From NCBI RefSeq assembly GCF_958979055.1, contig NC_084886.1:13772654-13836653 (forward strand): DNA of 64,000 nt. Reading direction: 5' to 3'. Made by a program: the position numbers and the translations under genes. The notes below the pieces were generated by a model. That model saw only the letters and a program-made list of their open reading frames with translations. It had not been told where the DNA came from and ran no database searches. Positions within the stretch are counted from its first letter, which is position 1, and the number at the start of each line of letters is the position of its first letter. Shown here piece by piece: positions 11,484 through 23,640 of the stretch. Source of the stretch: Alnus glutinosa. Its lineage: Eukaryota; Streptophyta; Magnoliopsida; Fagales; Betulaceae.

Positions 11484-12097
11484 TCCGTTTGTTTTGACGT
11501 AAAATGATTTCTGCATTTTACGGTGTTTGGTAGGGTCGAAAATAATTGTCAACGAAAATCATTTTCAGTTTGATCGTAAAAGCTTCTTTAATTTTCGGAA
11601 AACGATTTACGGTTTTTAAAATTATAAATCGTTTTTCGAAATTGAACTCTTTATTCTTAAATGCACGTTTGATATCTGATTGTCAAAATTTAGCAATTGT
11701 CGATTATCGGAATCCAACCGGTGCCAGATTCCGACAACATCCGGTCGCCGGTATTTTGCCGGCGCCGGATGCCAGCCGGATATGACCAGATCGGGCCGAA
11801 TCTGGAAGATTTTGGGCAGATCGGGCCAAAACGGTTGGGATCCGACCAAATATGACCTAATTTGGCTGGATCCCGACCATTTTGAGCTAGAACCTGGCCA
11901 TTTTGGCTGAATTCGGTCAAACTATCTTGCCGGAATCTAGCAACTGCAACAGGACGTTGCCAGATTCCAGCAACATTTGCCAAATTCTAATTTTTGTATT
12001 TTGTAATTTTTTTGTACGAGTCAAATACAAAAAAATTTATTTTCAAAAAAATTATTTTTTTTGAAAATAACGACGAAAAATCATTTTACGTCGATAC
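11484..12097. mobile_element. TIR element related to 4081-5246
   Basis: The left end (CCGTTTGTTTTGACGTAAAATG) and the right end (AATCATTTTACGTCG) form a degenerate inverted repeat of the same family as 4081-5246, again with a GC-richer CCGG-containing core (about 11700-11960). It is absent from copy 2, where homology jumps from about 11340 to 12198. Either this is a copy-1 insertion or copy 2 lost it. No transposase. Confidence 0.5.
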
Positions 12098-12189
12098 CAA
12101 GTATCTGATTACTCGACATCGACAATGCATGACGTTTCTCGACACACCAGCGTGACGTTTCTCAACTTGCAGATCATGTTTGAGAAATC

Positions 12190-14095
12190 CCTTCAGTGTT
12201 AATCTCGCACCTTTCTTCTTCCTTCTCTCTTTCACGCACTTCCTTTCTTTTCTCTTATTTTTCTTTTGTTCTTCTTATCTCCTCTCAGACGAACAGAGAG
12301 AATAAGAGAGGCCCGAGTCTCGTCTTTCTTCTCCATTCTCTTTTCTTCTTCTTTTTCCTATTTCCTCTCTTTTTTCGGTTTCCTTCACCCTTCTCTCCCC
12401 TGATTCTCCTTCTTCCTTCCTTCTCAATTTCTTATGTTCTCGGTCCCGTCCGAGTGAAACAGAGAGTGAGAGATCGAGAGAGAGATACACGGTGAGAGAG
12501 GGAGATCGACGAGAGAGACCCGAGAGATTCTGGCCGATTGGAGACCTGATCCTTTATGGATCTTGCGGTGGGTCGTTGGCCGGTTGAGCTAGGTGCGAAT
12601 TCCGACGGTTTTCCGGTAGTTTTTCTGAGAAAATCCTTAAGGTAATTCCTACGATTCTTATGATTTCATTTTGGGATTATTATTGATTAATTTGGGTTAT
12701 TGTTGATTTATTTTGGATTAATGGGTTTTGATGAACCGCATGGGTTTTTGTGGGTTCCGGCCGGTTGTCTTAATGTTGTGGGTTGTTCTTGATCGGCCGG
12801 TGGTGTGGTGGTTGCCGTGTCCTCTGTTCCGGCCAGTGGGTGGGTGAATGTCTTGGCCGATTGTGGTTTGCTTGTAATTACTGAGTTGTGTCTTGGTGTT
12901 ACGGCCAAGCCCTGTTTTGGCTGGTTGCTGTGACTTTGGGATGTTGGTATGTGTTCTGGTTCTTAGGCCATTTAGTGTGTGGCCATATTTTAGGTGATAT
13001 ACCCTTATTTCAATTGAAGAAACCGATTGAGTATGGGTGTGTTTATTTTGGAATATTGGGTCTTGTTGTTCGGACGGGGTGTTTTGTGAATGGGTTCCAT
13101 GAGTTTGTTAGTAAAACTGAATGGCTTCTCTTTGAATTTGGGAGAAGTTGATTCACAGAGAGTTAAAATGGGTTATCATCCTTATGTTTAAGGTAGCAAC
13201 CGGTTTGATGTTTCCAGTACGTGTCTATTATGATTAACGAATTGTTGAGTAATTTATAAAGTTTGATATCTTGACCAAATGAGTATTCTGTTGTTGGGCT
13301 TGTGTTTTATTGTTGATTGTGGATATTAAATAATGTTTTGGTTAGTTGTATGCTAGTTGTTTGGCATTTTTACATGTTTAGTTAGAACTATGCATATGTT
13401 CCTGTTGTGATTAAATGTATGCAAGTAAGCATGTTACTGTTTTGCATGTTATATTGTGATGTCTATTTAACGGTTAAGAGTTATGAATCTGTTAATAGGT
13501 AAGACTGGAGGTTTAGGTACCAAGTCATCGGTGTGTTGATTAGACCAATGGTTAAAGTGAGGTTTAAGTACAAAAGCGTCAAGAAATTGACTAGACCAAC
13601 AGTTAAACCGAAAGTTTAAGTAACAAGGTGTTGACACATTGATAAGACCGACGGATAAACCGAAGGTTTAAGACCCTCGAAAAGATAATAATAATAATAA
13701 TAGCAAAGCTGACGAAGCAGGAGCCCAAGGACCCATAGTAGATTGGCGAGCACAAGGCTCACAGTTGAAGCATAAGGCTCGCAGTTGAGGCACAAGGCAC
13801 TAAGAACCAATAAGCTTTACAGCTTGAGGTACACAAGGCCCAAAGATAACCCCTTATCTAAGCACAATGCTTTAGTATAAACAAATGCAAGAAGATAGTA
13901 AATGAGATTGTGCATATGTATATATAATTGTCATCATATGGTTGCATAGTATACTTCTAGATAAATCAGTATTTCATTATGTTATTGATGGTTGCTGATT
14001 CACTTCCTCATAGTATGGGATTGTGAAAGCATCCGCAATCATATATTTGTTGATGCAGGTTTTGAAGATGAAGAATTGGATTATACTAGTTAAAC
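12190..14095 (+). other. Candidate spliced leader unit, copy 1
   Basis: A CT-rich then GA-rich leader (about 12198-12500) is followed by a short frame starting at about 12557 (MDLAVGRWPVELG...) that reaches a donor-like AAG|GTAATT at 12641. A long T/G-rich stretch follows, then an acceptor-like TTGATGCAG before a short final segment at 14059. The whole arrangement is conserved in copy 2 (48545-50457). No long reading frame and no recognised domain. It could be a non-coding transcript, the 5' end of a lost gene, or part of an unrecognised repeat. It abuts the 3' truncation of the PPR relic on the opposite strand. Confidence 0.3.
13500..13670. repeat. Short degenerate tandem repeat (~56 bp x 3)
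   Basis: Three imperfect units share the elements 'agaccaa.ggttaaa', 'gaaggtttaagta' and 'gttgacacattgat'. The same array is at about 49875-50050 in copy 2. No coding signal. Confidence 0.5.
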
Positions 14096-15232
14096 CTAAC
14101 GATTGTGCAGCTGGTTGTTTGTAATTGTATGTCTTATGGCATGTATTTCCTTTCCCTTAATAACATCCACATATTCTGCAAAGACAGCAAGAACACTCGA
14201 CAAAGTGAAAGAATCAGGCTTCAAGTTCACATTCCCCATCTCTCTAACCATTGTTAAAGCTTCTTCATACATTCCATTTTGTGCATTTCCTGCAATCACA
14301 GTATTCCAGGAAATAAGATCCTTTCATGGCATCATATTAAAGATCTTTCTCACACTATCCATTAGTAAAGCCCTTACAGCTATCTTTCCCACAGAAACAT
14401 CATTCATTTTCCCATAGAAATACCCACTAATCTCCCTATTTCCACTAATTTGAGGAGACTTATCACTATGATTCAAGTTAAGTTTATGATCAATACCCGT
14501 GACCCGTTCTTCATACTTGTTCACCAATTCATTTGAGTTACAATTATTATTATGATTCTTAGTCTCACCACTACCTATTTGTCTCTTTGCTTTTCCATCA
14601 AAGCACAGCATCCCTCCCTCACCTTCTAACTCCACAGACACAATTCTGCCACTTATTTCCCCACAACTAGCCACACAACTTTCACATTCATCTTTTCACC
14701 TTCTCTCAGGCATTCCATCAAGCATTTCGGGAGCGCTAGACCTCTGCCTGCCACTCTCACCCAAGCTCTGAAATCTCGAGTACATATTCATAAGCGCATT
14801 GCTAGTATACAAGTCGAAATCCATACCAAGCCTTATAATGCAGCCATGTAGCGACTCACCGAACCTCAAGTCCATCAGCAATGTGCAAGATTTCAGCACA
14901 GAAGGGAACACATAGCAGTCTGGGTGCTTACCCATAGCTCGCATTTTGACAAAGAATGCCAAGGATTGGTGGGAAAGGCCATGGAAAGTGTAGCATTTGA
15001 TGAGGGATTTCCAAGCAAGAGTGGAGGGGAAGTGGAGGGTGTTGAAGAGTAGGAGTGAGTCATGCAAGAGGTTGAGGTTTTTGTAGATGGAGAGGAGGGT
15101 GGTGGACAAGTTGGTGGAACATGGACCTTCGGTTTTGAGGATGTGGGCATGGAGCTGTTTGGCCTGGGACTTGGTTTTGATGGTGGTGGGATTTCTGAGG
15201 ACGGTTCTGAGCAGGGTTTGTGTTGAAGTCAT
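14096..15232 (-). pseudogene. PPR protein relic, copy 1 (At3g23330-like)
   Basis: Residues such as KSQAKQLHAHILKT, LAWKSLIKCYTFHG, FPSVLKSCTLLMDLRFGES, DLYTSNALMNMYSR and KPDSFTLSSVL match the N-terminal third of a PLS-type pentatricopeptide repeat protein. These normally act in organelles, binding RNA, often for editing. The best remembered match is Arabidopsis At3g23330. The start is set at MTSTQTLLR, which aligns with that protein's first residues. It is broken: an in-frame TGA follows PERR (near 14696) and a second follows NMMP (near 14324). The sequence stops at GKEIHAIRHT, so roughly the last 450 codons are missing. The first TGA and the truncation are shared with copy 2. Confidence 0.85.
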
Positions 15233-15951
15233 TGGTTTTTGAGGGTCTTGGAGATGGGTTTTTGTCAACTGGCATTATAGTGGTGGTGGTTGTTCTGTGG
15301 AAAGAGCTAGTAGATGTATATAGCTTTTCTTTCTGTCGAAGGCTAGGAATGGGTATAGTAAATGCTTTGAAGGTGCATGGAATGTCAATTTTTTACGCTA
15401 CATTTAAATTCATTACGAAATTATCAGGTTATCGAAGAATATGATCCATATAATTAAGTAGTTTGGGTTTAAAAGTGACCTATATAGTCATATATATATA
15501 TATATATATATTGACATGATCTGAATCAAAAACACAAACACAAATTGCTACCTTAACAACTTAGAGTCTGTTTGGAGCTACGATGAGAAATAGAGCTTGC
15601 TTATAGAAAAAACTTGAACAAGAAGATCTACCCTAACCGTCACCAGTAGATCTTCAACTTTTGTCTGCATTATAACTTTTCTATTCGTAATATTTTTCTC
15701 TCATAAGGCACAATTTATCAATGAACAAGAAGCAAGCCTTGTTTCACATGCATAGGGTTCAGGTTTTGTAGCATCTAAAAGGGCTACATGAAGGGATTGA
15801 ATGTGTACTGGTTCAAGCACAAGCTTCTATTCATAAGTCTCACATAACAATAAAACATATATAGATATTACAAATTAGGAAAAAAAAATATGGAACTCAG
15901 CCTGCAAAGATTGAGAGTTTATCATGTTTCAGATTTGGCCCAAATGACAAT
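15233..15951. other. Spacer between PPR relic and SF3b10
   Basis: Upstream flank of the PPR relic and downstream (3') flank of the minus-strand SF3b10 gene. A (TA)n tract lies at about 15487-15511. Most of it is collinear with 51620-52857, which has an additional ~500 bp. No gene is seen. Confidence 0.6.
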
Positions 15952-18900
15952 TCAATCGTCCTCTCTTTCAGGGGGGAGACCACAAGGCAAAAGCATTTTC
16001 TGCACAATAAAAATCAAAAAGAAAGGATTAGATGGTTTATTGATAAGGCTCCAAAAATTACTAAGCCATCATCCAACATCATTAGATAAGATTTAATATC
16101 ACAAAAGATCCATCATCAGTCCTATCAAACCAGAACATTGCCAACATTTTGAATGGGAAATTATGAACATGTCTGTCACTCATCCCATCTTTTCAAAATA
16201 TGAATGATGTAAATAACTCATTCTTCAGTTCCAGCAAAGACGAGAATGCTTCGATGCTTCCATAGGAAACAATAATAGCAACTTCAAGACAAATAAATAG
16301 GCAGATAAAATATTTGGTCCCATGGTTGATTAACTAAGATATCGCAGGTGATTATAGTTCAAACATGAGAAACTATTTGGGCTAGACCATTTAATTAAAG
16401 ATAAGGCTTCTCCAATATGCTAGAAAAAACAGCACAAATTTACCAGGTTACATACACACAGAAGTGACTCCCAATGGCACTGATGGATTACACCGACGTT
16501 AGATTGAAACTTATATATAGAGATCATGTCATCTATGAGGAAACATGAAAAGATAAAGTACATGATCTGCATGCAAAGTTTGGAAAAAGCATTGCAAACA
16601 AAAACTTGATATATATATATATACACGCATGTGTATGCAAGTGCACAATACAACAAAATTGTTGCCGAAGATGAGAGGAGAGAGAGAGGGAGAGCAAATG
16701 AATCTCTATTTTGAAGGGAAATGGCATAATGCAAGGGCTAAAACCTCACAACAATGAAGGAGAATCATTTCCTGTATCTGAAAAAGCTAAAATACCAGCT
16801 CAATTAAATGGAAAACGACATGAAGAAAAATTGGATGACACAGTTACAGTTGATAAACAATTCTGAGTTAGATTTCATATTGTTAAGATTAAGACTGCTT
16901 CCTAAGCGTCGTAAAAAATCCCCAGGTCACAAATGGATACGAATTGTGGTGCGTGCCAACACATACTTTTTTATTGATAGCAACAAGTGGTCCATGTGAA
17001 GGCATGCAAACATTGGTATTGTACAAGTCTTCCCCATTTAGATGATCTTGCCAGCGGATCACATTCTTAGTCTTGTGCCTAACTCAATGGTCAATCTAAC
17101 CAGTTGCACAATAGATATTCTCTTGCTGAGTCTAGTGCGATGGGTCATGCAACAACTAATTTAGTTTACTGGGTCATGGAAATTTTGGTTATTTTGGTAT
17201 TTGCTAGATGTGGGTTGTAGGACAGATACTATTAGAAAGCTAGTCAAGTTTGCCTTTATATGTGGCTTTTAGGCTGGTTTAGAGGAGAATTTTTTAGATC
17301 TACAAGGTCATAAATGCAAGTTGAGAATCTGAAGTCCATGAATATGCTCTATTTTACCCAAACAAAATTAGATTTTAATTAATAGAATATCAAGTGTTTT
17401 TTCTTGTTCAAAGCATAGTCACCTAGCCTCTTTGCACCCAGAAAACCTTCACCCATACCCTTTGAAACTGTAAAAAATAAAAAGTTTTCCCATACTTCAG
17501 TCATCTTTTAAGCCATCGAAACCAACCCCAAAACCTCAAATTTAACCCATCACAGGAAGTTCCAGTAATCAGATTCCTTCAAGATCAGGCCCCCTTTGAT
17601 TTCTTATCCTAGTCCCACAGCACCAAAAGCAATCTAACAACTGTAAGTTCTTTCATCCACAATCACAAACCACTAAATCCTGACCCATCTTAACAAAAAC
17701 CAAACAAACGGCTTTTCCAAATATGTCATACGACAATGACAGAACAAACTAGGCAAATGCATCAAAATCTGATTAATCTCACAGCTATCAAGAGCAGTCA
17801 TAAGTTCGAGAATATGTGGCCAAAATCCGAACGCTTTGTGGAAAAGGTGAAGCAGTTGTGGATGTCTTACAGCTTTCAAGGCTCCCCTAGTCTTACTCTA
17901 GCACGTAAATTGAAAGCGTTGAAAGTGGGCTTGAAAAAGTGGAATGAAGAAATATTTGGCAATGTTGGGAAGCATAAAAAGGTTGTTTTGGACGAGCTCC
18001 AAGTTCTTGATGTTATTGCAGAAGAATGATCCTTGTCTGATGTTGAAAGGTTGAGAAAGACTGAAATTATTAGTGATTTGGAGATGACTACTCTTTACAA
18101 AGAAATGAGGAGGAGGTAAAAATCAAGGGCTCTTTGGTTGAGAGGAGATAATAATACAAAATTCTTCCAGCACGCAACAAATTCGAACAAAAGTAACAAC
18201 ATCATTGATTCCTTAGTTGTTAATGGCTCCTTATCTTCATACTCTTTAGAGATTTGGGAGCATGGGAGCATATTGTGCAATTTTACACTCGCATTTATTC
18301 AGAGCAACTTAGTTCGTGGTCCAAATTGGATGATCTTCCTTATGTGCTGGGGAGACTCTGGATGGAAAGAGCTTTTGAGAAGAGTGGGGTCTTTGAGGTA
18401 GTGAAAGCTTTGAATGGTTATAAGGTTCCGGGCCAAAAAGGTTTTTCTCTTGCAAAAAGTTAAAAAAGCAAAAACAATAAGAAACAACTCAATACACAAA
18501 ACATTCAAAATTACTTTCACGTTTATATCACATCACAACCAAAAGCACAAAGAAAATAAAATAAAAATAAAAATAAAAAACCTGTAAAAAGTTTTATCAG
18601 AGATCGTGATCTCTCCATCTCAAAATAGAGGATAACATTCACCTTTTTTTTATGACTTATAATTTATTAGAATGAAAGGACAAGCCCTCTTACACGAAAA
18701 TTATAGAAGAGATACCACCATCCTAATGGTGTCTGAAATCTAAAAAGTTAACAAGCCTTTCTAGTTGTCTCAAAAGATAAAAATATTTCTAAAATTGAAT
18801 GCTTCTTCAATTACCTATATCACCCTCATCTCTTTTGAAAAGCAAACAAGATTCTTATAAAGAATCACGCCATAACTAGTATAAAGTAAAAGACATTTTC

Positions 18901-19929
18901 GAAATATCACTATATATTTACCTTTTTATTAATTACGTATTATTTCAAACCACAGCATCTATTTTGAGATGGAACGAGCATCTATATCTAAAAGTTGACA
19001 TTGGAGCTTTTAACATATAACCTAAACTATATAAAAAGACTCAAGAGAACTGATAAATGCAGAATGTCAAAAATGCAAAACCCAAGAAAGTACAGCCAAA
19101 ACGAAAGCTTTAAGCGCCACTTAAAATTGAGAATAGAGATGATTATTCAGGTAATTCTCTACAAACAGAAACTGTCAACCAGATAAAACGCTGCAAGACA
19201 ACTAGTTAGAAAAAACCTGCATGAAGTTGTAGCGCTCTCTCCCAATTGATTCATTTTCCGCAATAGCAAAGTACGCTAGTAATGGGTAATGCCCAACATA
19301 TGACGCATAGCTATCCCGTTGAATGTTCACTGCCCATTCACTACACATCCAAATACATACATAAAATTAAGAACAAACTAACAAATAAACATTACCCCCC
19401 CCCCCAAAAAAAAGGGTTTCTAAAAGATTGACAGCCTTACAATCTATTCAAATCCGCATGCCCAGTACCGACATATTTAGCTTGGAGGTGCTCAAGCAGG
19501 GAATTGATGTTAAACCTATCACTGGCCAGCACAGTTACAAGTAGCGAGCTCATCAATTTTTAAGTTATAAAAAAAATTCAACGCTAAAGCTTCGCATCAA
19601 AGGAAAAATAAAATAAAATAAACGTCTGGCAATGATTTTTAAAGCACAAATTAAGCTACGTCGAACACTAAATACTATAAAAGAATGATACTCCTCCAAG
19701 TCGAAATAGGGAGTCCAATTAGATTCTGTCCGGTTGCCGAGAAAACAGAGAAAAAAGAAAGAAAGAAAGATATTACTTGGGTTCTATTTTCTAAGCAAGA
19801 GAGATGGAGATTAGGGTTTTGATGAGCAATTGGAGACCGAGTAGAAAGAAGGGATAATGGGGAATGAGGGTTTGGGGTTTTGATTAAAACCGTTCCAACT
19901 TCGAAGGGATTCAGAAGAGATACCTGCAT
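15952..19929 (-). pseudogene. SF3B5: SF3b10 (SF3B5) copy 1, splice acceptor lost
   Basis: Four coding exons on the minus strand: 19924-19929 (Met-Gln), 19441-19526, 19217-19340 and 15952-15999. Together they would encode an 87-aa SF3b10 protein, the usual plant length: [66 protein letters not shown]3b10 is the smallest core subunit of the SF3b complex in U2 snRNP and acts in branch-site recognition in the nucleus. Unlike copy 2, intron 1 ends TG instead of AG (19527-19528). The next AG, 4-5 bases downstream, would give Met-Gln-stop. A conserved Gln (NSQLEH) is Leu. The remaining frame is open, so the loss may be recent. Intron 3 (3.2 kb) carries a LINE fragment. Could be rescued by an unseen alternative first exon. 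Confidence 0.85.
17806..18456 (+). mobile_element. L1-type LINE ORF2 fragment, copy 1
   Basis: Plus-strand remnants of the region between endonuclease and reverse transcriptase: [23 protein letters not shown], then SRALWLRGDNNTKFFQHATN and [20 protein letters not shown], equivalent to the usual W..GD.NTKFFH and DKAPGPDGF motifs. It is truncated at both ends and has stops and frame changes. It lies in SF3b10 intron 3, antisense to the host gene, and is also present in copy 2, so it predates the duplication. Confidence 0.85.
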
Positions 19930-21677
19930 ATTGTTTGCAGTCGCAGGCAGAGAGAGCCAGAGATCCCAAGGGTTATCAAAGACGCGAAGAGAGAGCTAGC
20001 AAAATTAGAAGCGGCAAGGCGTGGGAATAATTAAGAGATATAATTCATTTGTCAACTTTTCCCATAATTATCCTATGTGGTCGAAAATTATAGGCCCTTT
20101 AAAAAAAAAAATTCACAATTATTTTATAATTTCCTGTAAGATAGAATAATTGTGTAAAAAAATTTGCAAAAATCATATCTCTTAATTATAATTTTTAAAA
20201 AAGTTGTGTAAAAAGTCTTTACCGTGAGAGGGAATTGGTGGGTAATTTAAAAAAGCGGCAAAACAGATTCACGCATCAAGTTTTGATTGACTTACTTGAT
20301 TCGTTGGGATGAATCCGAACTTAATTTATTTAGTTAAACGGGTCAAACAAATAAATTCAAACATAGCACGCTAATTTATCGGGTAGCTTGACACGAATTG
20401 GTTGACCTGTTTAGCTAACACCACCAGTTTGACTTAGATTCGGTTTTTTTTTTTTCCCTTGCTTTATTCAGTTCATTCCCAAAATAATTATCAATTATTC
20501 TTCCATTAAGTAGCTAGCTTAAGAACAATATAAAAATCAACAAGTAAACCAGGAACTAAATTCTAAAACCAAACAAATTTATGTTGATTACACGTACCGA
20601 ACTTTGAAACACAAAGCAAACTTACCCACATACATCTCACTCAATTATACAACTACATTCAGAGCATATATATAGATTTACATATAGGTATAGAGAGATC
20701 ATAATCAAAGTGGGTGCAAGCAATGTGACTCAGATATGAGAGAATAAGAATATTAGATTTTGTTTCGGTCTTTACATTTTTATTTTTTTTATTTGTTAAG
20801 ATACGGGCTGACGAGCCAACCTATGGATCAAGTAAGTTGATCCGTTTATCATGTTACTTATTTGTAACCTGAACACGTTTAACTTAAACCCAAATCTAAA
20901 CCCTATAACTATGTGTCGTGTTCGTGTCGGATTGAAAGTCGTGTCAAAATTGTCATCTTAATAAAAGAAAAGGAAAAATTAATAATGTTATGCACCACAA
21001 TTTTATACCATAATTTATTACCATTGATGTGAAACTACTATCGAGCCCTTAATTTCTTTAAAAAAAAATAATGTTAGAAACTAAATTTTTATATAAAAAC
21101 ACTAACGTCACAGTCTCAACCAACCATTGTTAAAAAAAAAAAAATTAAAGTTAAAAAAATTAAAATTAAAAATAAAATAAATAAATAAAAATAAAAAGAA
21201 GATGATGATGAAAAGAAAAAGAAAAAAGAAGAGTTAATAGGGACTCTCATGTCAACATTGTGAAATATTTGTGGAATAAAAATATGATATATAATATTTA
21301 GTTTTAATCACAATCACAAGCCTAATGTTAAGATATTAATAAAATTCTTCTTTTTCATATATAAGTAGTGCAACTATAATCAACACTAACAGTAAGTTAA
21401 TTACATGAATAATGACGCTGGTATTATACAACAATATTTTTTTTCGCAGCATTACAAAGGAGATAAAGGAAGAATACACGATTTTCAAAGAATATATATT
21501 TCCAGAAGATATTTTACAGAGACCAAACAACTCGTTTAGGGCCTTCGCCCCAAAAACTCACTCTGAAATAACCAAATGCACGAAGCAGTAAAACAAAGGC
21601 CATTTAGCAAAGAACAAAACGCTCTTTTGTTGGATCATCTGGTGGCAATCTGATGTTAAAAGAAAAATTAGTGCACC
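19930..21677. other. SF3b10 promoter side and NDR 3' flank
   Basis: Intergenic DNA between the SF3b10 start and the last kinase exon. The first ~100 bp hold the SF3b10 5' UTR, with a short GA-rich leader. About 20980-21298 looks like a degenerate MITE: AATGTTATGCACCACAATTT at the left and an inverted AAATATGATATATAATATT at the right, and the same block is at about 60870-61160. The rest is AT-rich with homopolymers. No gene. Confidence 0.5.
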
Positions 21678-23278
21678 TCAATAGGATTGACTCCATTTCT
21701 CAGGTACTTCAAGTTGGGGAGGTAAGAGGTTCAAAAAGCTCCCCTGAGCAGGTTAACTTGCAGCCTTGGCTGACTCGTCATCTGTAATAATGTACCAAAT
21801 TCATAAGAAAAAAGGTATCACTCTCAACAATTAATTAATACTATTCATTTACCCTCTTTGTAATGTCTCTTCCAATGTTTCAATTTTTACAACATACACT
21901 CAATCTACTGTTGGGGTTACAATGCCCTCTTTCAGACACACAAAATAATAAAAATACTATATAACTCACTATTTTTATCTTATAGATAGTAGTTTTGTTA
22001 TTTTGGATCGCAGAAATGGGGCATTGCAACCCCAATGGTAGATTGAGGGGGACATTGCAAAACTTGAAACATTTGAAGAACATTACAAAAAAGATGGTAA
22101 TTAGAGAGGGGTAAATGTAGTTTTCCCTAACACCATCCATGGCATACCATGCAACAACAACCCACGATAATGATATTATTGGCCCCCACAAAACTATGAC
22201 CAACAGTAATTGCATGAACTTTATCGAAGAATTAATCTGAAAAACTAGGGATAAGCTTTGCAAAGGAATCGACATAACTGATATCACCCATATCCAAAGT
22301 CTAGTACTCTCACTAATAAAAGCTTGCTTGAACTATACTTTCAAATATGGTGACAAAAGAGGGTATTATATACTTGTCTACAATCACCAATTCCATAAAT
22401 TAGCCACATCCAGAAAGTTACCCCAGGTAAATATTTGTGAAATTTCTCACAGAGTTGAAAAATCAAGCTTCTAAAAGTGGACTTCTCATCACAAAAGTAG
22501 TTTCAACACAAATTACTATGAAGAGCTATAACTAAACAGCATGACTAAGAGATTTATTTGAGATCACTCTTCTTTCTTTTCTTTTCTTTTTTGGAAAGTT
22601 CAATGGACCTCTTTAATATCCAAAATTTAGCACTCTCATAAATAATAAATTATCTCAACTACCCATTCAAATATTGCGACAAAAGGCAGCATCAGAAATA
22701 TGCCTAAAAACTTCATCAGCATCATAAGAGAGAGCCAGGAACTCCCTTTGATACCAATACAGTGTGGGAAAGGAAAGGGGAATCAAATTTGCTTAAAAAT
22801 TAGGTACCTTCACTGAGCATTTCGCATATTTTCCCTGCCTTCTCATTGTTATTTCCGAGACAGAAAAGTATGAATGAAAAGTCCTATGAATTTACACAAA
22901 GATGGGCCTAGTACCCTTTCCAATTGAGGTAACATATATGGCTCTACCACATCTAAAATTTCTATCATTTGTAAGCATGCGTGACAGCATTTTAGCCCTA
23001 GCACGAAATTCGGTAAACTTAATATTGGGATTAATAGATAGAGAAAAAATTTTCCAAAGATAAAAGCAAAAGGAACTGAAAAAATCATACCAAAAAGGGA
23101 CTTGATGGAGGGCCTCTTAGATTTTGTGCTCTTCTTCTTTAGTTCAGCTGTACATTGGAAATCATAAAGACCCAGTCATGCAAAAGATCATTGCCAAGAT
23201 CAATTGTTGCACTAGAGAAAGTAATGTTCTGAAAAGAAAAGAAAAAAAAGAGGACACTAAATGAGTATGCACAGATAG

Positions 23279-23640
23279 TGTTACAACTTACAGGTGAGAT
23301 TTAGGATAAGTTAGGTTTAGAAGTTGTGTTAAATTAGGATTTTAATTAATAAAGATTAGGTTATTTTAAAATTAGGATTAGGATTAATTTTATTATTATT
23401 TTAAGATTAGAGTTCTTATCTTATCTCATTGTAAGTCTATTTAAAGATGGTTCTAATGCTTAATAAAATTGTCGATGAGTTCATTTTTATCAAATGTTTA
23501 GGTTTGTTGGGAAGCTTAGGATTCCTCGAACTACTATAACACAAGGAGGCCCAGAATTCCCAAAATTATCCTACTAAAAATCTACACTTGTTAAATTTCC
23601 ATCTTGGGTTATGTAGACACGTAACAATTGGTATCAGAGA
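23279..23640 (+). mobile_element. LTR plus primer-binding site (fossil)
   Basis: A 348-bp LTR-like block (23279-23626) begins TGTTACAA and ends CGTAACA. It is followed at once by TTGGTATCAGAGAC, the usual plant initiator-Met tRNA primer-binding site. Some internal sequence of uncertain extent follows, perhaps to about 23960. It lies in an intron of the NDR relic and is shared with copy 2 (63089), so it is older than the duplication. Superfamily undetermined; broken and incomplete. Confidence 0.6.

Noticed and set aside
12196-12495. Ser/Phe-rich frame in the CT-rich leader
   Set aside because: Low-complexity CT tract; the frame is not supported by any domain and resembles a plant 5' UTR.
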